From NCBI RefSeq assembly GCF_000764305.2, contig NW_025943831.1, positions 1 through 64,000 of the forward strand: 64,000 nt of DNA, in the 5' to 3' direction. Position numbers and translations under genes: made by a program. Source of the DNA: Hyalella azteca (taxonomy: Eukaryota > Arthropoda > Malacostraca > Amphipoda > Hyalellidae). How positions within the stretch are numbered: the stretch's first letter is position 1; each line of letters starts with the position of its first letter. Of this stretch, positions 1 through 12,840 are shown piece after piece. The notes under the pieces are model-generated. The model was given only the letters and a program-made list of their open reading frames with translations. It had not been told where the DNA came from and made no database searches.

Positions 1-359
1 AAACATAACAAACATAGAAAATACTTAGTACATGCCATATCGGGCCCAGTGTAGTAAAATAACAAAAAGTGAACGTAAATTACGAAGTTATGAACGCGTC
101 TGAAAATGAGTCGGGCAAAAAATTTGTTTGCCACCATGGTTATGGCCATTTATTATGGGGGACATGAATGGACATGTACATTGCAGGATGGAATTCTAAT
201 ATTGACGGTTCATATATTATTCCCGATACACCTACACCAGTTCTCCGATACAACATTATTTGAGGCAAAAAAATGAACTTCTTATAGGCTTAAAACACGT
301 ATGGGTATGCTAAGTTTCTATAAGGTAATTCACTTGGAAATGTTGCGTGCCAGCAAGGC

Positions 360-2340
360 TGCAGGCGCAGCTTTCACTCAACAATTAAAATTATACAAAG
401 TATTAGTTCGTTAAAGATTTGTCTCTTAATATGACTGCAGACTGCAAAGAAGTAAATTTAATAAAGTAATTACAGCTACCGTGACTACATTTCCATGATG
501 CACACACGATGACACAAAACACGCAATTCATGGGAGCGAGACTAAATAGAACAACAAAAGCAAGCGCCCGGCATGCAACTGCGAAAACGAATGACAATCG
601 CGGCAGCGGCGGCACGGTTCACAACGTTAATATACTCAATGCAAGAGAATTATTAATCATGATATTTCTGATAGAGATTTAAAATATTTTCGGAAGCCTA
701 AAACTATAACAAATTATTTCGTTACTTTGACATGGTTGATTTCAAAATAAATATTTTTATGAGAATTCATGAAAAATGTTTAAAATAAATTGAATAATGT
801 TCATTTATATCTATAGGTGGCAGTAATTTGAGTAAACAACTACGAATCAATTTATTATCCTTTAAATAAGAATCTTTGCATTGAAACTTCTGGAAGATGT
901 GTCCACCGCAATATTTGTACAGTGGTATCAAGAGTCAAAGCCATCAACCGATCGTTGGATGGCCGCAAATATGTCGCATCGTTCTACCTATTACAGTCAA
1001 TAGAACCTAAATAAACTCTGATCATCAAAAGGACAAGAAGCTTATGTATCAAACATACGTGGTAGTACAATAAATTTTGAGATCTCCAGTCATGAGACTT
1101 AATTCATACTCATAGGTGATCTTGAATTTTGCACTGCGTTCAATTAAGCAATTTGTAAAATCATAAATTTCAAATAGGTACCTACTTTTTCAATTTAATT
1201 CTGAATGAGTTGCGTCTGTTGAATTCTAATAGGGATCATTAATTTTTGCATCGTATTTCTGAAAATCAAGTATTGCATTTCTTTTAAATTAAAAACATTC
1301 TTTTACATCAAAAATGATTTTTTTCTTACAGCTTCTTTGATAATTGATGATCTCACTCATATAACTTGATATTTTAAATTTAATGATTTTGTCATTTCGA
1401 TGACTAAACTTTCTATGGTTCATTAAAATAAAATAATTACTGCTTATAAATAGCCAACGTTTTCTAAAAGACACAAGACGTTTGAAAACTCGCCATGGGA
1501 GACAAAATCATTCAGGATTTGAAGTGAAGTGAAGTTATTAAGACAAATTCGACATTATAGGGTGAAAACATGAATAAATTCGTATTTAGAAGCGTATCAA
1601 TTGGTGTTTAAATTTTGAAACAATTTTCCATCATTTAAATGTCACTGTGAAATGTGGATCAAATCTATTTATTATGAAATTGAACTTTACAAGACCAAAA
1701 CAAGGTGTCTGACACAGTCTTGTCTAATGTCAACAGTCAACACAATGTTGCCATACGCCGTGAAAGATTAACTGTTTATCCCATCATTCCGTGTGGATTC
1801 AAGAACTTCGTTGGTATTGGTGAAATCGTGATAATTTTCTGCAAAAGTTTACGTAATTTTTATTTTTATTTTGGAACATATTCTTCTACAAAATTTGTTG
1901 ATACGGATACACGACTAGTGTATGTATTGGAGGGAAGAGTCGCCAACTTTTTATCGGTTTTCGAACCACACGCAAGCGAGTTAACACGTTGAGTGTGGGA
2001 CGACCCACGGGTGGGTGGCAGGGTCTTTTTTCCGGATAAATTCTGCGATTTAGTTTCTTTTTCAACTGCATTTGTCGACAAAAATTTATGATGGCAGTAC
2101 TGCCTCATTAAAATGTAAAATGCACGAAAAAAGGAAAATTTAATTTTTGCACCTGAACCTACAAATTAACTAGTATATTTTGAATTATAGGCATTTTTAC
2201 CAGCGGACTTGGCCATTTTTAGGCTAGCTGCCAGCGCTGTGGGTCGTTGCCACACTTAACGTGTTAAAGGAAGTGCAGCTGTCCGGGTGTCCGCAGTTTC
2301 TGACGAGCTCAGTGTAAGAGTATCAATTGTCACTTTGGTG
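360..2340. repeat. Partial copy of the large foldback repeat
   Basis: Segment 370-1055 matches the reverse complement of 8950-9600. Segment 1060-1980 matches 9610-11000 directly and the complement of 7255-8310. It therefore carries the loop and one arm. A piggyBac MITE at 1985-2263 interrupts the arm. The open frame at 1705-1992 is part of this repeat and not a gene. Confidence 0.8.
1985..2263. mobile_element. piggyBac-type MITE with TTAA target sites
   Basis: Inverted ends CACGTTGAGTGTGGGACGAC and its imperfect complement GTCGTTGCCACACTTAACGTG, flanked by TTAA at 1981-1984 and 2264-2267. TTAA duplication is diagnostic of piggyBac transposition. 279 bp, no coding capacity. Confidence 0.85.
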
Positions 2341-2606
2341 GAAGGTGTAAGGTGGTAAATTTTTCAATACATTTTCTTTTGTTAACATGATAATATATTA
2401 CCTATACAGAATTCCATACTGATGGACAGTGATGTGATTATTGTGAGTACCCTACTTAGATAGTCTTATTATTCTGTGGTGTGGACTGTGGACTTCTTTA
2501 TAGGAAATATATTCCCATGTTAACATAAGAAACTGGATCAAAAAACCTACCATGTTACACCTTCCATCACACTGACCACAGTGTCAATTGATACACTGAG
2601 CTCATC
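2302..2606. repeat. Imperfect inverted repeat
   Basis: GAGCTCAGTGTAAGAGTATC and following bases at the left recur inverted at about 2540-2606, with matching GTGTAA/GGAAGG blocks and GTTAACAT near the centre. Possible decayed hairpin element. Confidence 0.6.
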
Positions 2607-2639
2607 AGAAAATGCCTTGCTTCCAAAACTATGGTCTCA

Positions 2640-4360
2640 TAGTGTGGCACAAGAGTCGTAGTAAATTTATCTCAAGGTCATCTGGTCGTTGAACAACCGC
2701 ATGCCAGTCGATAGTCGATAGGATTTATGCAGTCAATAGGTTTCTTCAGTAGTTCGATAACTTAACAATGAAAACACTAGTTGTTAATAATGAGATGATC
2801 TTAAGTCTATGTACCTATATTCTTTACATGCAACAAACACCAATCAGATAATGCAATAATAGTTTAATTTTTTTCAAACCAGCGGTGCCTTCTTACTTTT
2901 CTTAGGTTTCTTTACTAATGAACTCACCGCTTCACCTCAGATCCGTAAATATTGTGCATAAACGAATGCAAGCCTTCCGTAAAATACGGAGGTCACACCT
3001 TACTTTTATCCAGAACTGCTTACTCAGTTTTAAATACTCCATCACCAGAATTATCAAACCTCAACTCTATTTGATATATGGCTACTTGCATTCGACAAAT
3101 ACAAGCCACTCACAAATGTGATTCGTAAATTTCATATTCTCTCAGGAATATCCAAGGAATATCAGTTACAAAGGGAACAAATTTAAAACTATGGATATGC
3201 ACCTCTGTTGTTCACATGCGTACTGCAAATTTAAGCGTAACACATTCCTGAATCATTCATCACAGAGTGAATTTCAACAAATGAAATGATCTAAACGTAA
3301 AAATCAACCTTGTGAATCAAGTCACGAAAAGTACAAAAATCGGCAACAGGACATGGGCCTATTTCTTCAGTGAATCGACACTTTTGCAGACCCGCTTGCA
3401 AACTTGCCTGTGGACTTGCTCAACTGAACCACTTCTAAGTTCTTCAATACTGAATAAATTTGCTTGAATTTTAATATGTGAGTAGATATTATTGATACAC
3501 TGCCACAGGAATTATTACAGATTTTTACAATAATTCGTTCTCAAATAAAGCTAATAAACGCATTTTTCAGCAACCCACTCCGTCATAACTCCTTCAATAC
3601 TTAACAGATCTGCTTACAATTAAAGTATCAAGATTCAGATGTAGTAAATGAAAAATAGAATATGCCCACTTTATTCATGGTATTTAATTTTACAATAGGG
3701 GTTTCTTCCCAAGACACCTGGATGAGCATTCTCTCAACTAGGTAGCATATCATAATTAAATCACGAGCAAGAACTCACTAAAGCCTTCAGCATGTATTTA
3801 GATCATAGCATTTCTTCCCAACTTCCGCTGCGTTCTCAAGTTGTATGGCTGATCATAATACTCGTCACCTGTCATCTAAGACGACCAAAAATTATATCCA
3901 AGCTTCAGAGTGATTCCAATGAAAAATTGCACTCAAACCTTTTTCTTGCATCTATGTAGTACATTTTTTGTGCATAATAATCTCGTTCACTAATTATAGG
4001 GCCATTAGGTTTTAACCATTTTTATATAGAAGTGTCTTAGTGATGTGAAATCAACCTCAACATCCATGATAATGGAACCTTTGGCTTACACAGTTCATTT
4101 ATTTGAGTAAGAACCATTTGCCATTGAGCTGCCCATCCAAGCCTGTAACTCGCGAAGAAAATAAATCTCGCATGTCATTCATAAGCCATTTCTTGGCAAA
4201 AGAAAATTTTATAAACAAATTTCCCATTGATTCATATTAAAGCGTGTGATCTGACTTGAACATAATGATACTTGTATACATTTTTTCAGTGAGTTGAATA
4301 TCATCGATGGAATATGCGCGTGTTACAAACGTCTTGGACAAATTTGAGACCGTAAATGCT
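2640..4360. other. Noncoding AT-rich spacer
   Basis: No splice-bordered frame, RNA gene or paired repeat ends recognised. The short frame at 2918-3121 has no support. Confidence 0.5.
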
Positions 4361-4369
4361 ACCGGTCTC

Positions 4370-5370
4370 ACTGTAAATATCTAAATTCAGTGAGCTATTA
4401 ATATCTCCCAAAGTAATGACCGTAGCTCAATGAAACTTGTACACGTATTCATTAGGACCTAACAGTGATGTTTAGCATGGGAAAATTTTTTTAATTTGGT
4501 TCATTCGTGAGTAATATGGCAATAAGTGCTGAAATTTGCAGTGAGCAAAACATTTTTAGCGCATTTTCTCATTTATGGAAAAAATTCCCTATTGTGCTCA
4601 TCATATCCGTCTGACCACGACTTTACGTTTTTGTTGACAAGAAAGTGCGCTCTGTCACTCATTGCAGTGAGTAACGAGTTATATTTTTTAAACTACTGTA
4701 CAGATTTGAATGAAACTTTTAATATCCAAACCAATATGCAACTTATTCATCAGGACCTAATGGTAATGTTAAGCTTGTAGAAAAATTTTCCACTTCACCC
4801 TCATTCCTGAGTTATAAAGCAATTGGGGCCGAAATGTGCACTGAACAAGAAATTAATTCTGAACTACTGAACTAATTTGGAGGAAACTTTGAATATGCGT
4901 TCCTAACCTTCCAACGGTTATGTTAAGCTTGTGACAATTTTTTTTATTTTTTCCTTCTGATAGGTTAGGATTGTGTATTCAAAGTCTCATTAAAATCTAT
5001 TCAGTACTGGTAGTTTAGAAGAAATTTCTTGTTCACTGTAAATTTTGGCCCAAATTGCGCTGTACCTCACGAATGAAGATAAATGGAAAAAACTTGAAAA
5101 GGAAGGTAAAACCCTAAAAATTGTCACAAGCTAAACATTACCATTGGAAGGTTAGGAATATATTGCGGTGCTTTTATGCATGATATGATTGGTATATTAA
5201 AAGTTTTGTTCGAATCTGTTCAGTAGTTTTAAAGAAATTTCTTGGTCACTGCAAATTTTGGCTCGATTTTTTTGTATAACTCAGGAATGAAGGTGAAATG
5301 GGAAAAAATTTACAAGCTAAACATCACCGTTAGGTCTTTTGAAGTTTCATCGAGCTCGCATTTCATTGCT
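4370..5370. repeat. Cluster of about 300-bp repeat units, direct and inverted
   Basis: Two units in + orientation (about 4370-4660 and 4665-4960) share the AGGACCTAA-GTTAAGC and GAGTNATA blocks. Two more units (about 4980-5170 and 5200-5370) are reverse complements carrying ACTCAGGAATGAAGGTGAA and AAGCTAAACAT. Together they form a large imperfect palindrome. Confidence 0.7.
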
Positions 5371-5377
5371 TCCATAC

Positions 5378-5680
5378 TTTCAGATGTACGTAGTGTTGAA
5401 GTGCACGCGTATCTTGAATAAAGGCATTGTAATATATTGCATGCAAGCTTTCAGATGTACGTACTGTTGAAGCGCACGTGTAACATGAATACAGGCATTG
5501 TGATATACGTATAGCTTACAGGCTTTCAGGTAAGTTTCAGGTGCATGGTAAGTTGAAGTGCTTGAATTTTATGCACACAAACATCGTAATATTTTGCATA
5601 CAAATTTTTAGATGTACGTAATCGTTTAAAATGCATGAGTATCATGCATAAAAGCACTGCAATACGGTATATGGCACACC
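5378..5680. repeat. Degenerate tandem repeat, about 72-80 bp unit, four copies
   Basis: CTTTCAGATGTACGTAGTGT, then GAAGTGCACG and GGCATTGTAATAT, recur at about 5378, 5449, 5522 (worn) and 5607. The first two copies are close to identical. Confidence 0.7.
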
Positions 5681-6334
5681 TACATGCTCTTACATGTCAA
5701 GGTTAAAATAAAAATATAATGTGCAGAAAATTTCCTCGAGAAAGTTTTGTTCTAACTTTTAAGTAAAAAAAAACACTGTCGTAATCTGTCCTATTATTTG
5801 TGCAAGCTTCAATACATACCTATGATGGTTGCGTTGTTCCGGCACTGAACATTTTTCATCCGCTTGTAATGCGGTGTTGGATCCCAAGTTTATTGTGTTG
5901 TGTCTCGCTAGTTGGCACTTGGTAGTAAATGGTAGTCAACTAGTAGTCATAAGTTTATCGTGGGTAAGTCTCTCTAGTTGGCAGTCATTGAAAAAATGAA
6001 TGACCTAATATTTTAGCTGGAAAGTCGTTGTAAAGTAAAAAAAATTGGTTGATAACTTCAGGGAAAGTCATCAAGATTCTGACGACTATTGCCACTCTAT
6101 GAGACCTGGTTCCAAAATTGCTCATGGCTCAAAATCTGATACCGTGTTGACAACACCTCCCTTGATTAATTTCACTAGTCGTTTATCTGTATCTGCCAAA
6201 TTTTTGCAATGAATATGCTCTAAAAAAATTGACCACTTTTGCAAAAAATTTTAACAATTTCACCAATGCCAACAAAGTTTTTAAACACCAGACAAAATGA
6301 TGGGATAAGCTGCACTTCTTTCATCACATATGGG

Positions 6335-7235
6335 CCAGGATGAAGAGGGTGCAAGCAGCATCACCAATATATATATGGATTTATCGCCCAAAGTGTTGCC
6401 TGCCTTTTTCAAGATTTGTTGCCAGGTAATTTTAATAAGAAAATGCTGCTAACTACTTTGATAGTATATCCCTTACTCTCCACACACTGCAACACGCATA
6501 ACTTGGCAGCTATCTGGCAGCCAGACGCATGGTGCCATCTATTGAGAGAATGGCTAAGTAGAGGGAGACTCAGTGAGGCTTGGCACAATTCTGCCGCCTG
6601 GACCTCTACTCAACATGTTGACTCCGAAGTGGTACATATGTGTACCACGAAATGTATTTCTCCAGGACATAGTGGTACATAATTCAGGTTGCCTAAAATC
6701 GGCCGAATACGAGAACAAAAAAGGTCAATAAATCAATAAATACTAGTTTACTTGTCGGTTCTGCTATAAAAATTGCATTTATTTTCTTTTTGCAGTATTT
6801 AAAATCTTAGTAGGAAGTACCCATATCATAAATTTTAGCTGGCCAATGCATTTGAGAAAAACTAAATCATGGAATTTGACCGGAAAAAATGACCGTCTGG
6901 CAACCCTGTTTAAAAACAGCACTAAAAATGAAATAATAGTACAAGATGAAGCAATCATAGTCAATGTGTTAAGAGATGGTGCTGTGCTTATATCAACAAA
7001 GCTATCATGAACCCTACGTCCTAGCAACCATTGCTTAGTTCAAGAATTATTATTGTGCTCGTTATTCCCTGCATTTACCACACGCGGTCTTTCAGATTTT
7101 TAACTATTTCTAAATAGTTAGCTGAAGATTGGCAAATATATAGAATGCAGTGATTTAAATCCAAATGTGTTGGCAAGAACTTCTGAAGGCATGAATTTTG
7201 TTGCTGATGTTTAACCAAAGATCTTGCTATATTCA
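6335..7235. other. Insertion within the left foldback arm
   Basis: Present in the left arm only. Contains a short perfect hairpin around 6628-6655 (GTGGTACATATGTGTACCAC). No coding content identified; no inverted ends resolved. Confidence 0.45.
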
Positions 7236-8317
7236 CCCACTTTCTGCACAGTGGCATAAGGGCACATTGTTCTGTCTTGCTGCCTGCCATGTAAACATAT
7301 GACAAGACGCCATCGCCAAGACCTTATTTTGGTAATGTCAAATTTAATTTCACAATAAATAGATTTGATTCACATTCCACTTAAATGATAGAAAGTTGTT
7401 TCAAAATTTAAACACCTATTGATATGCATCCCAGATATGAATTTTTTCATGTTCTTGCCCTATTTTAATTTGTTGATATTGTCTAAATAACTTCACTTCA
7501 TATTCTGAATGATTTCATCTCCCATCGCAAGTTTTTGAATGTCTAATGTCTTTTAGAAAATGTTGGCTGTATAGAAGCAGTAATTATATTATTTTTATAT
7601 ACAAAGAGCATTTGGTCATGTCACTCATGTGACATATGGCATATTAAAATTTAATAGTGGTAACCCATGCAGAATTTCAACCCCAAAAATTTGTGTGTGA
7701 GTTGATAATTCATAATTTGATACATGAACAAAATAGATAGATAATTAATTTTATATGTAGATAGATATGATGCACAAGTTAATGATCATTTATGAATATC
7801 AGAAAAAATTATTTAAAATGGTTTCACAACATGAAGGACCAGCCCATAAATGGGTAAGCAAGAGGTATTTATGATTTTAATGCTTAACATTTGCTGAGGT
7901 CTGAGGTTTGATCTGTCAGTGGTAGAACAATGCGACACTTCTGCGCCAATCCAACTCTTGTGTTGGTTTGAACAGCCTTGTGACGAAATTGTTAAATTTC
8001 AAATATTTCATTTTATGAGTGAGATCATCAATCAACATAGGAGCTGTAAGAAGAAATTCGTTGTTTGATGTAAAAGAATATTTATAATTTAAAATAAATG
8101 CAATACTTGATTTTCAGAAATATGATGCAGAAATTGATTTGTATTAGAATTCAATTGATGTGACACTTTCAGAATTAAATTGAAAAAGTTGGTACCTATT
8201 TAGAATTTATTATTTTACAAATTGCTAAAACACAGCACACAAATTACAGATCACCTATGATTATGAATTCAAGTCCTATGGGCTATTACTGGGAAATATT
8301 CCAAAATTTATTGTAGG

Positions 8318-8949
8318 CAGGGTTGGCAATGATTAAATCAAAATGATTAAATCATGTGATTAAATCACTTGATTTTTTTATAAAAAAATCATGATTTTTT
8401 TGATTTTTTCAATTTTTTTGATTTATTTGATTTTTTCATATATTTAAATATATTGAGTGGCAATCTTTAATTTATATTGAGGTATTGTTATTCATGGTTT
8501 AGCATAAATGTACTATGAATGACAAATTGGTATATAAACTTGTTGCCTTTAGTGTGTATTAGGTTCAAATAAATTGAATGTTTTTGGTAAAGTCAAATAG
8601 TTAAAGACTACTTATAGCCTTATAAGAATTAGCTGAGCTGCTAGCTACATACAATGTATTGCACACTTGATGCCTCTGTACCAAAAACATTCAATTTATT
8701 GGAACCTAATACACACTAAAGGCAACAAGTTTATACACCAATTTGTCATTCATAGTACATTTATACTAAACCATGAATAACAATACCTCAATATAAATTG
8801 AAGACTGCCACTCAATATATTTAAATTTATGAAAAAATCAAAAAAATCAAAAAAATCGAAAAAATAAAAAAAATCATGATTTTTTTATAAATAAACAAGT
8901 GATTTAATCACATGATTTAATCATTTTAATTTAATCATTGCCAACCCTG
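8318..8949. mobile_element. hAT-like foldback MITE
   Basis: Begins CAGGGTTGGCAATGATTAAA and ends with its complement, TTGCCAACCCTG. The two halves pair over almost 300 bp each, including the TATTGAGTGGCAATCTT and TTGTCATTCATAGTACATTT blocks. CAGGGTTGGCAA ends are typical of hAT-derived MITEs. I could not find a clean 8-bp target duplication, so the superfamily is inferred. Confidence 0.8.
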
Positions 8950-11082
8950 CATAAGCGTGATATAAGCTTATCAATCTTTTGATAAATGAAGTTTATTTAA
9001 GTTCTATTGACCATAATGGGTAGAACAATGCAATATATTAGCACTATCCAACATTGGTTGACGGCTTTGGCTTGATACCGCTATTGCGGTAGACACATCA
9101 TCCAAAAATTTCAATGCAAAGATTTTTATTTAAAGGGTAATAAATCTATTCATAATTGTTTAATCCCTCTTATAGATATAAGTGAAAATCATTCAATTTT
9201 TTTAAATCAACCAAATCAATGTAACGAAATAATTTGTTTAAATTTTAGGCTCCCGAAAATATCTCAAACCTGCATCAGAAATTGAATCATTCTCTTGCAC
9301 TGAATATACTAATGATAGTCTGATACCAACAACCATGAATCCATGATCATTCCACTAGATTATGCACTGGGAATGAAGCTATATTAGTTGCATGCAGGCT
9401 TTCGTTGTGATATGTAGTCTTGCTACTCTGAATTGCACATCATGGAAAACTCAGCTTGGCAGCGTAGTTATAATTGCTTAATGAAGTTAAGTTCCTTCCA
9501 GCCATCTTATGAGACAAATCTTCAACTAACTAATTCTTTTTATAACTCTAATTTTAATTGTTGAGTGAAAGCTGCAGGCATGCAGCTTGCATGATATCAT
9601 GCTTAAAATATCACGTTTGTTTAATAGTACAATAAATTTTGAAATCTTTGCCAGTCATGGGACTAGAATTCATACTCATAGGTGATCTTGAATTTGTGCA
9701 CTGCATTTATGCAATTTGTAAAATTATAAATTCTATTTATAAATAAAAATTATAAATTATATAAGGTTCCAACTTTTTCAAGTTATTTTTGAAAGCACCA
9801 TGTCAATTGAATTCTAATATGGATCATTAAATTTTCATTGTATTTCTGAAAATCAAGTATTGCAGTTCTTTTAAATTGATAATTTTCTTTTATATCCAAA
9901 TCAACTAATTTTTTATTACAACTCCTGTGATTAATGATCTCACTTGAATAACTAAATATTTTAAATTTAACAATTTTCTCATTTTGAAGACTCCATTGAT
10001 TATGGAAGTTCAGTTTTCACAAGTGTTTTCAAGAACAGTTTCTAAAATAGTAGAGACATTTCCTTTACCATGTATAAACAGGGTTTGTAAAATACTAGCC
10101 AAATTAAATTTAGGATGTTAGGACAACAATTTTACCTTGGTTCCCATGCTGCTTATTTGTACCAGCAGCAGCAGCTGTAGAAATATGTGCCCAGGCGTTC
10201 AAAGTTCAAACCAACCCAAGTGTTGTGTGGCCGCAGAAGTGTTGCATTGTTCTGCCACTGACTGGTCAATATAACCTCGGCAAACATTGAGTATTAAAAT
10301 CACAAATACCTCTTGCTTACTCATTTAGGGGCTAGTCCTCTAATTTGTGGAAACATTTTGAATTATTTTTATCATATTTGTAACTTATAATTAACTTTTG
10401 CATTGTATTTATCCATATTTGGTATATAATTAATTATCTATCTTTTTTGTTCATGTATCACATGTGACATGGCTATATGCTCCTTTATTTACAAAAATTG
10501 AATGATTTCAGCCTCTAAACAACCAAAACTTTCTAAAAGACATGAGAAGTTTGAAAACTTGCATTGGGAGACAAAATCATTCAGAATATGAAGTGAAGTT
10601 ATTTAGACAATATCGACAAAATAAGGCAAAAATGTGAACATTCCTATCTGAACGCATATCAATAGGCATTTAAATTTTGAAACCACTCTCCATCATTTAA
10701 ATTTCAGTGTAGAATGTGGATCAAATCTATTTTAAAATCAAACTTTACATTACCAAAACAGGGTGTGTGACACCATCTTGTCACATGTTTACATGGCAGC
10801 ACGATGTGCCCATATGCCGTGGAAAATTTGCAATTTATCCCATCATTTTGCGTGGTTTAAAAAACTTTGCTGGTGTTGGTAAAATTGTGAAATTTTTCTG
10901 GGAAAGTTGATGTAATTTGCTTCATTTCAGAACTTTTTCATAGCAAAAGTTTGTCAGATACAGATAAATGGCTAGTGAAAGCAATCAAGTAAGGGGTTGC
11001 CGACCCTGTATCAAATTCTGAACCACGATCATTGTCGGAAGCGTGGCAGTTTCTGACTAGCTAGAAAAGACTAGAAATACTA

Positions 11083-11885
11083 CTTTTAGTACTTTATACT
11101 GATGATGCAGTAATAGTGAGTGAAAATGGGATTGAATTTCATAGTGTGCATGACTGTATAACAGAGTATGGCAAGGATTTTAATATGTGCTTTAGTCCAG
11201 AGAAGAGTCAGGTGCTAGTTGTGAACAGAGCAGCTGAGGATGTGGAGAGAGTGTGGCAGCTGGGGGAAGTGTGATTGGGAGGAAATATGAGTACAGATAC
11301 TTGGGAATGAGTGTTGACCAAAAAGGATGTGAGAGAACTAAAGCAATGAGCCTTAGCAAAGCAAATCAGTGGTTAGGAATACTGGGCAGTGCAGCAAGAG
11401 TGAGGGCAAGTAAATATGATATTGTAAGAGAAGTATGGAAAAATGTAGTGGTTCCTGGGATTATGTATGGAATGGACATTATTGCATGAAATGATGGTGA
11501 ATTGGATAAATTGCTGGTTGTACAGAATAAGCAAGACTGGCACCTGGGACCCCCAGGTGGACTGCAGTGGAGGCTTTTAACAGAAGTTATGGGATAGAGT
11601 ATGTTTAGAGAGAGAATGAAAGCAGCATTGAGATATAAAGTATGACTGGAAAGAATGGATGATGTAAGTAGCACATAAGATGTACCTGTGGAACTTGAGT
11701 GAGCAAATGGGAATGTGTCATGCTATACTATGCAGGTGTGAGTGCTTACATGGGCTTAGCCCTGGGCAGAATAGACCAAGAGAGGAATTGTTGATGACCG
11801 TACAGGGTGTAACAGGGGTACAGGGTGTAACAGGGAGCAAATGGGATGTCAAAGAATTGAAAATATAAGAGTGAAATTTTGTGGT
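11083..11885 (+). pseudogene. Decayed LINE reverse transcriptase fragment
   Basis: Reads LLVLYTDDAVIVSENG, the catalytic (Y/F)xDD motif of non-LTR reverse transcriptases, then FSPEKSQVLVVN. After a frameshift near 11272 it continues YEYRYLGMSVD and LSKANQWLGILG, followed by VVVPGIMYGMDIIA, a stop and the NDGELDKLLVVQNK block. Several frameshifts and stops; not functional. Continues past a MITE at 12549. Confidence 0.85.
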
Positions 11886-11889
11886 TTAA

Positions 11890-12544
11890 AGGGAGAATGT
11901 CGGTCTGAAATAAAAAATAAGGACTTTCTTAGTTTCAAGCCTCATTGTTTGAAGATGGATGAGACAAGATGGATTTCAAAACTTAAGTCATGTTTGTGTG
12001 TTCATTAGTACATTCACAACAGCCATCAAAGTGCAAGTAAAACCTATACCTTCAATGATCACAAATTTCACTTCTTTGGCTCTCCTGAAAAGTAGGAATT
12101 TTCATCTTAAAAGCCTATCTCCTCCTATGATTTTCAAGCTACAGCATTGAGAGATATACCATTTGATTTGCAAGAAAAATCTCTGAGAGATTGTCTGGTC
12201 TTTTTTTTTGGGGGGGGGGAATTGATTAGATACTGACAAAAGGTAGGGGGAAGGGTCAAAATTGAAACAAAATCAGAAAAAAATGAAAAAAAATGACTGG
12301 ATGATCTTTAGATATGGTTGTTAGGCATCAAATGATACGTCTCTCAATGTTGTAGCTTGAAAACCCTAAGAGATAGATTTTTACAGCACCCCTTTCTTAT
12401 GCTGTTTTCTAGGAATTTCTTGTTTTCTTTCATTTAAAATTTACATGAGCAAAAAGTTGTTGATTAATATTTTACATATGTGTACCAAGTTTCATAATGA
12501 TCCATCCATAAATAAAGGTTTGTTTTTTGACTGACATGCTCCCC
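11890..12544. mobile_element. piggyBac-type MITE inserted in the LINE remnant
   Basis: Flanked by TTAA at 11886-11889 and 12545-12548. Ends AGGGAGAATGTCGGTCTGAA and, inverted, GGGGAGCATGTCAGTCAAAA. Contains an inner hairpin (about 12110-12165 paired with 12325-12390) and a homopolymer T8G9 tract near 12200. The LINE frame resumes directly after the right TTAA. Confidence 0.8.
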
Positions 12545-12548
12545 TTAA

Positions 12549-12840
12549 GAGCATGTAGAGATGGAAGCAAAGAATAGAAAGAAAGGACAGCCTGAGATTG
12601 TACAAGATGAAAGAGATGCCAAAGTATGAGTGCATATATGATGGCAGTAGAGGCGGGAAACTAATGATCTGTGTGAGAGCAAATGAATTGAGTGTGAATG
12701 CACGGACATACAGGTGGAATGAAAGAAGAGAGCATATTTGCTTTATTGGTGACAGAGGGGATAGAGAAAACGTGGAGCACCTGCTGGAGTGAGATGCATA
12801 TGAGAGGGAGAGACTGAAAATAATGAGTGATGCTGGATGA
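12549..12840 (+). pseudogene. LINE C-terminal fragment
   Basis: Same LINE as at 11083, resuming after the MITE. LSVNARTYRWNERREHICFI and GDRENVEHLLE resemble the terminal knuckle block (xCxxC...ETxEHxLxEC) found after the RT domain of arthropod LINEs, with the cysteines partly lost. Confidence 0.7.

Larger units (their letters stand above)
6040..11075. repeat. Large composite foldback element
   Basis: The left arm (about 6040-6335 plus 7235-8310) is the reverse complement of the right arm (9610-11075). A loop of about 650 bp (8950-9600) and an inserted hairpin (8318-8949) lie between. The left arm carries an extra segment of about 0.9 kb (6335-7235), bounded by two versions of a CATATGGGC/CATAAGGGC sequence. 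No transposase frame seen. It could be an inverted-repeat transposon family or a segmental inverted duplication. Confidence 0.75.
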
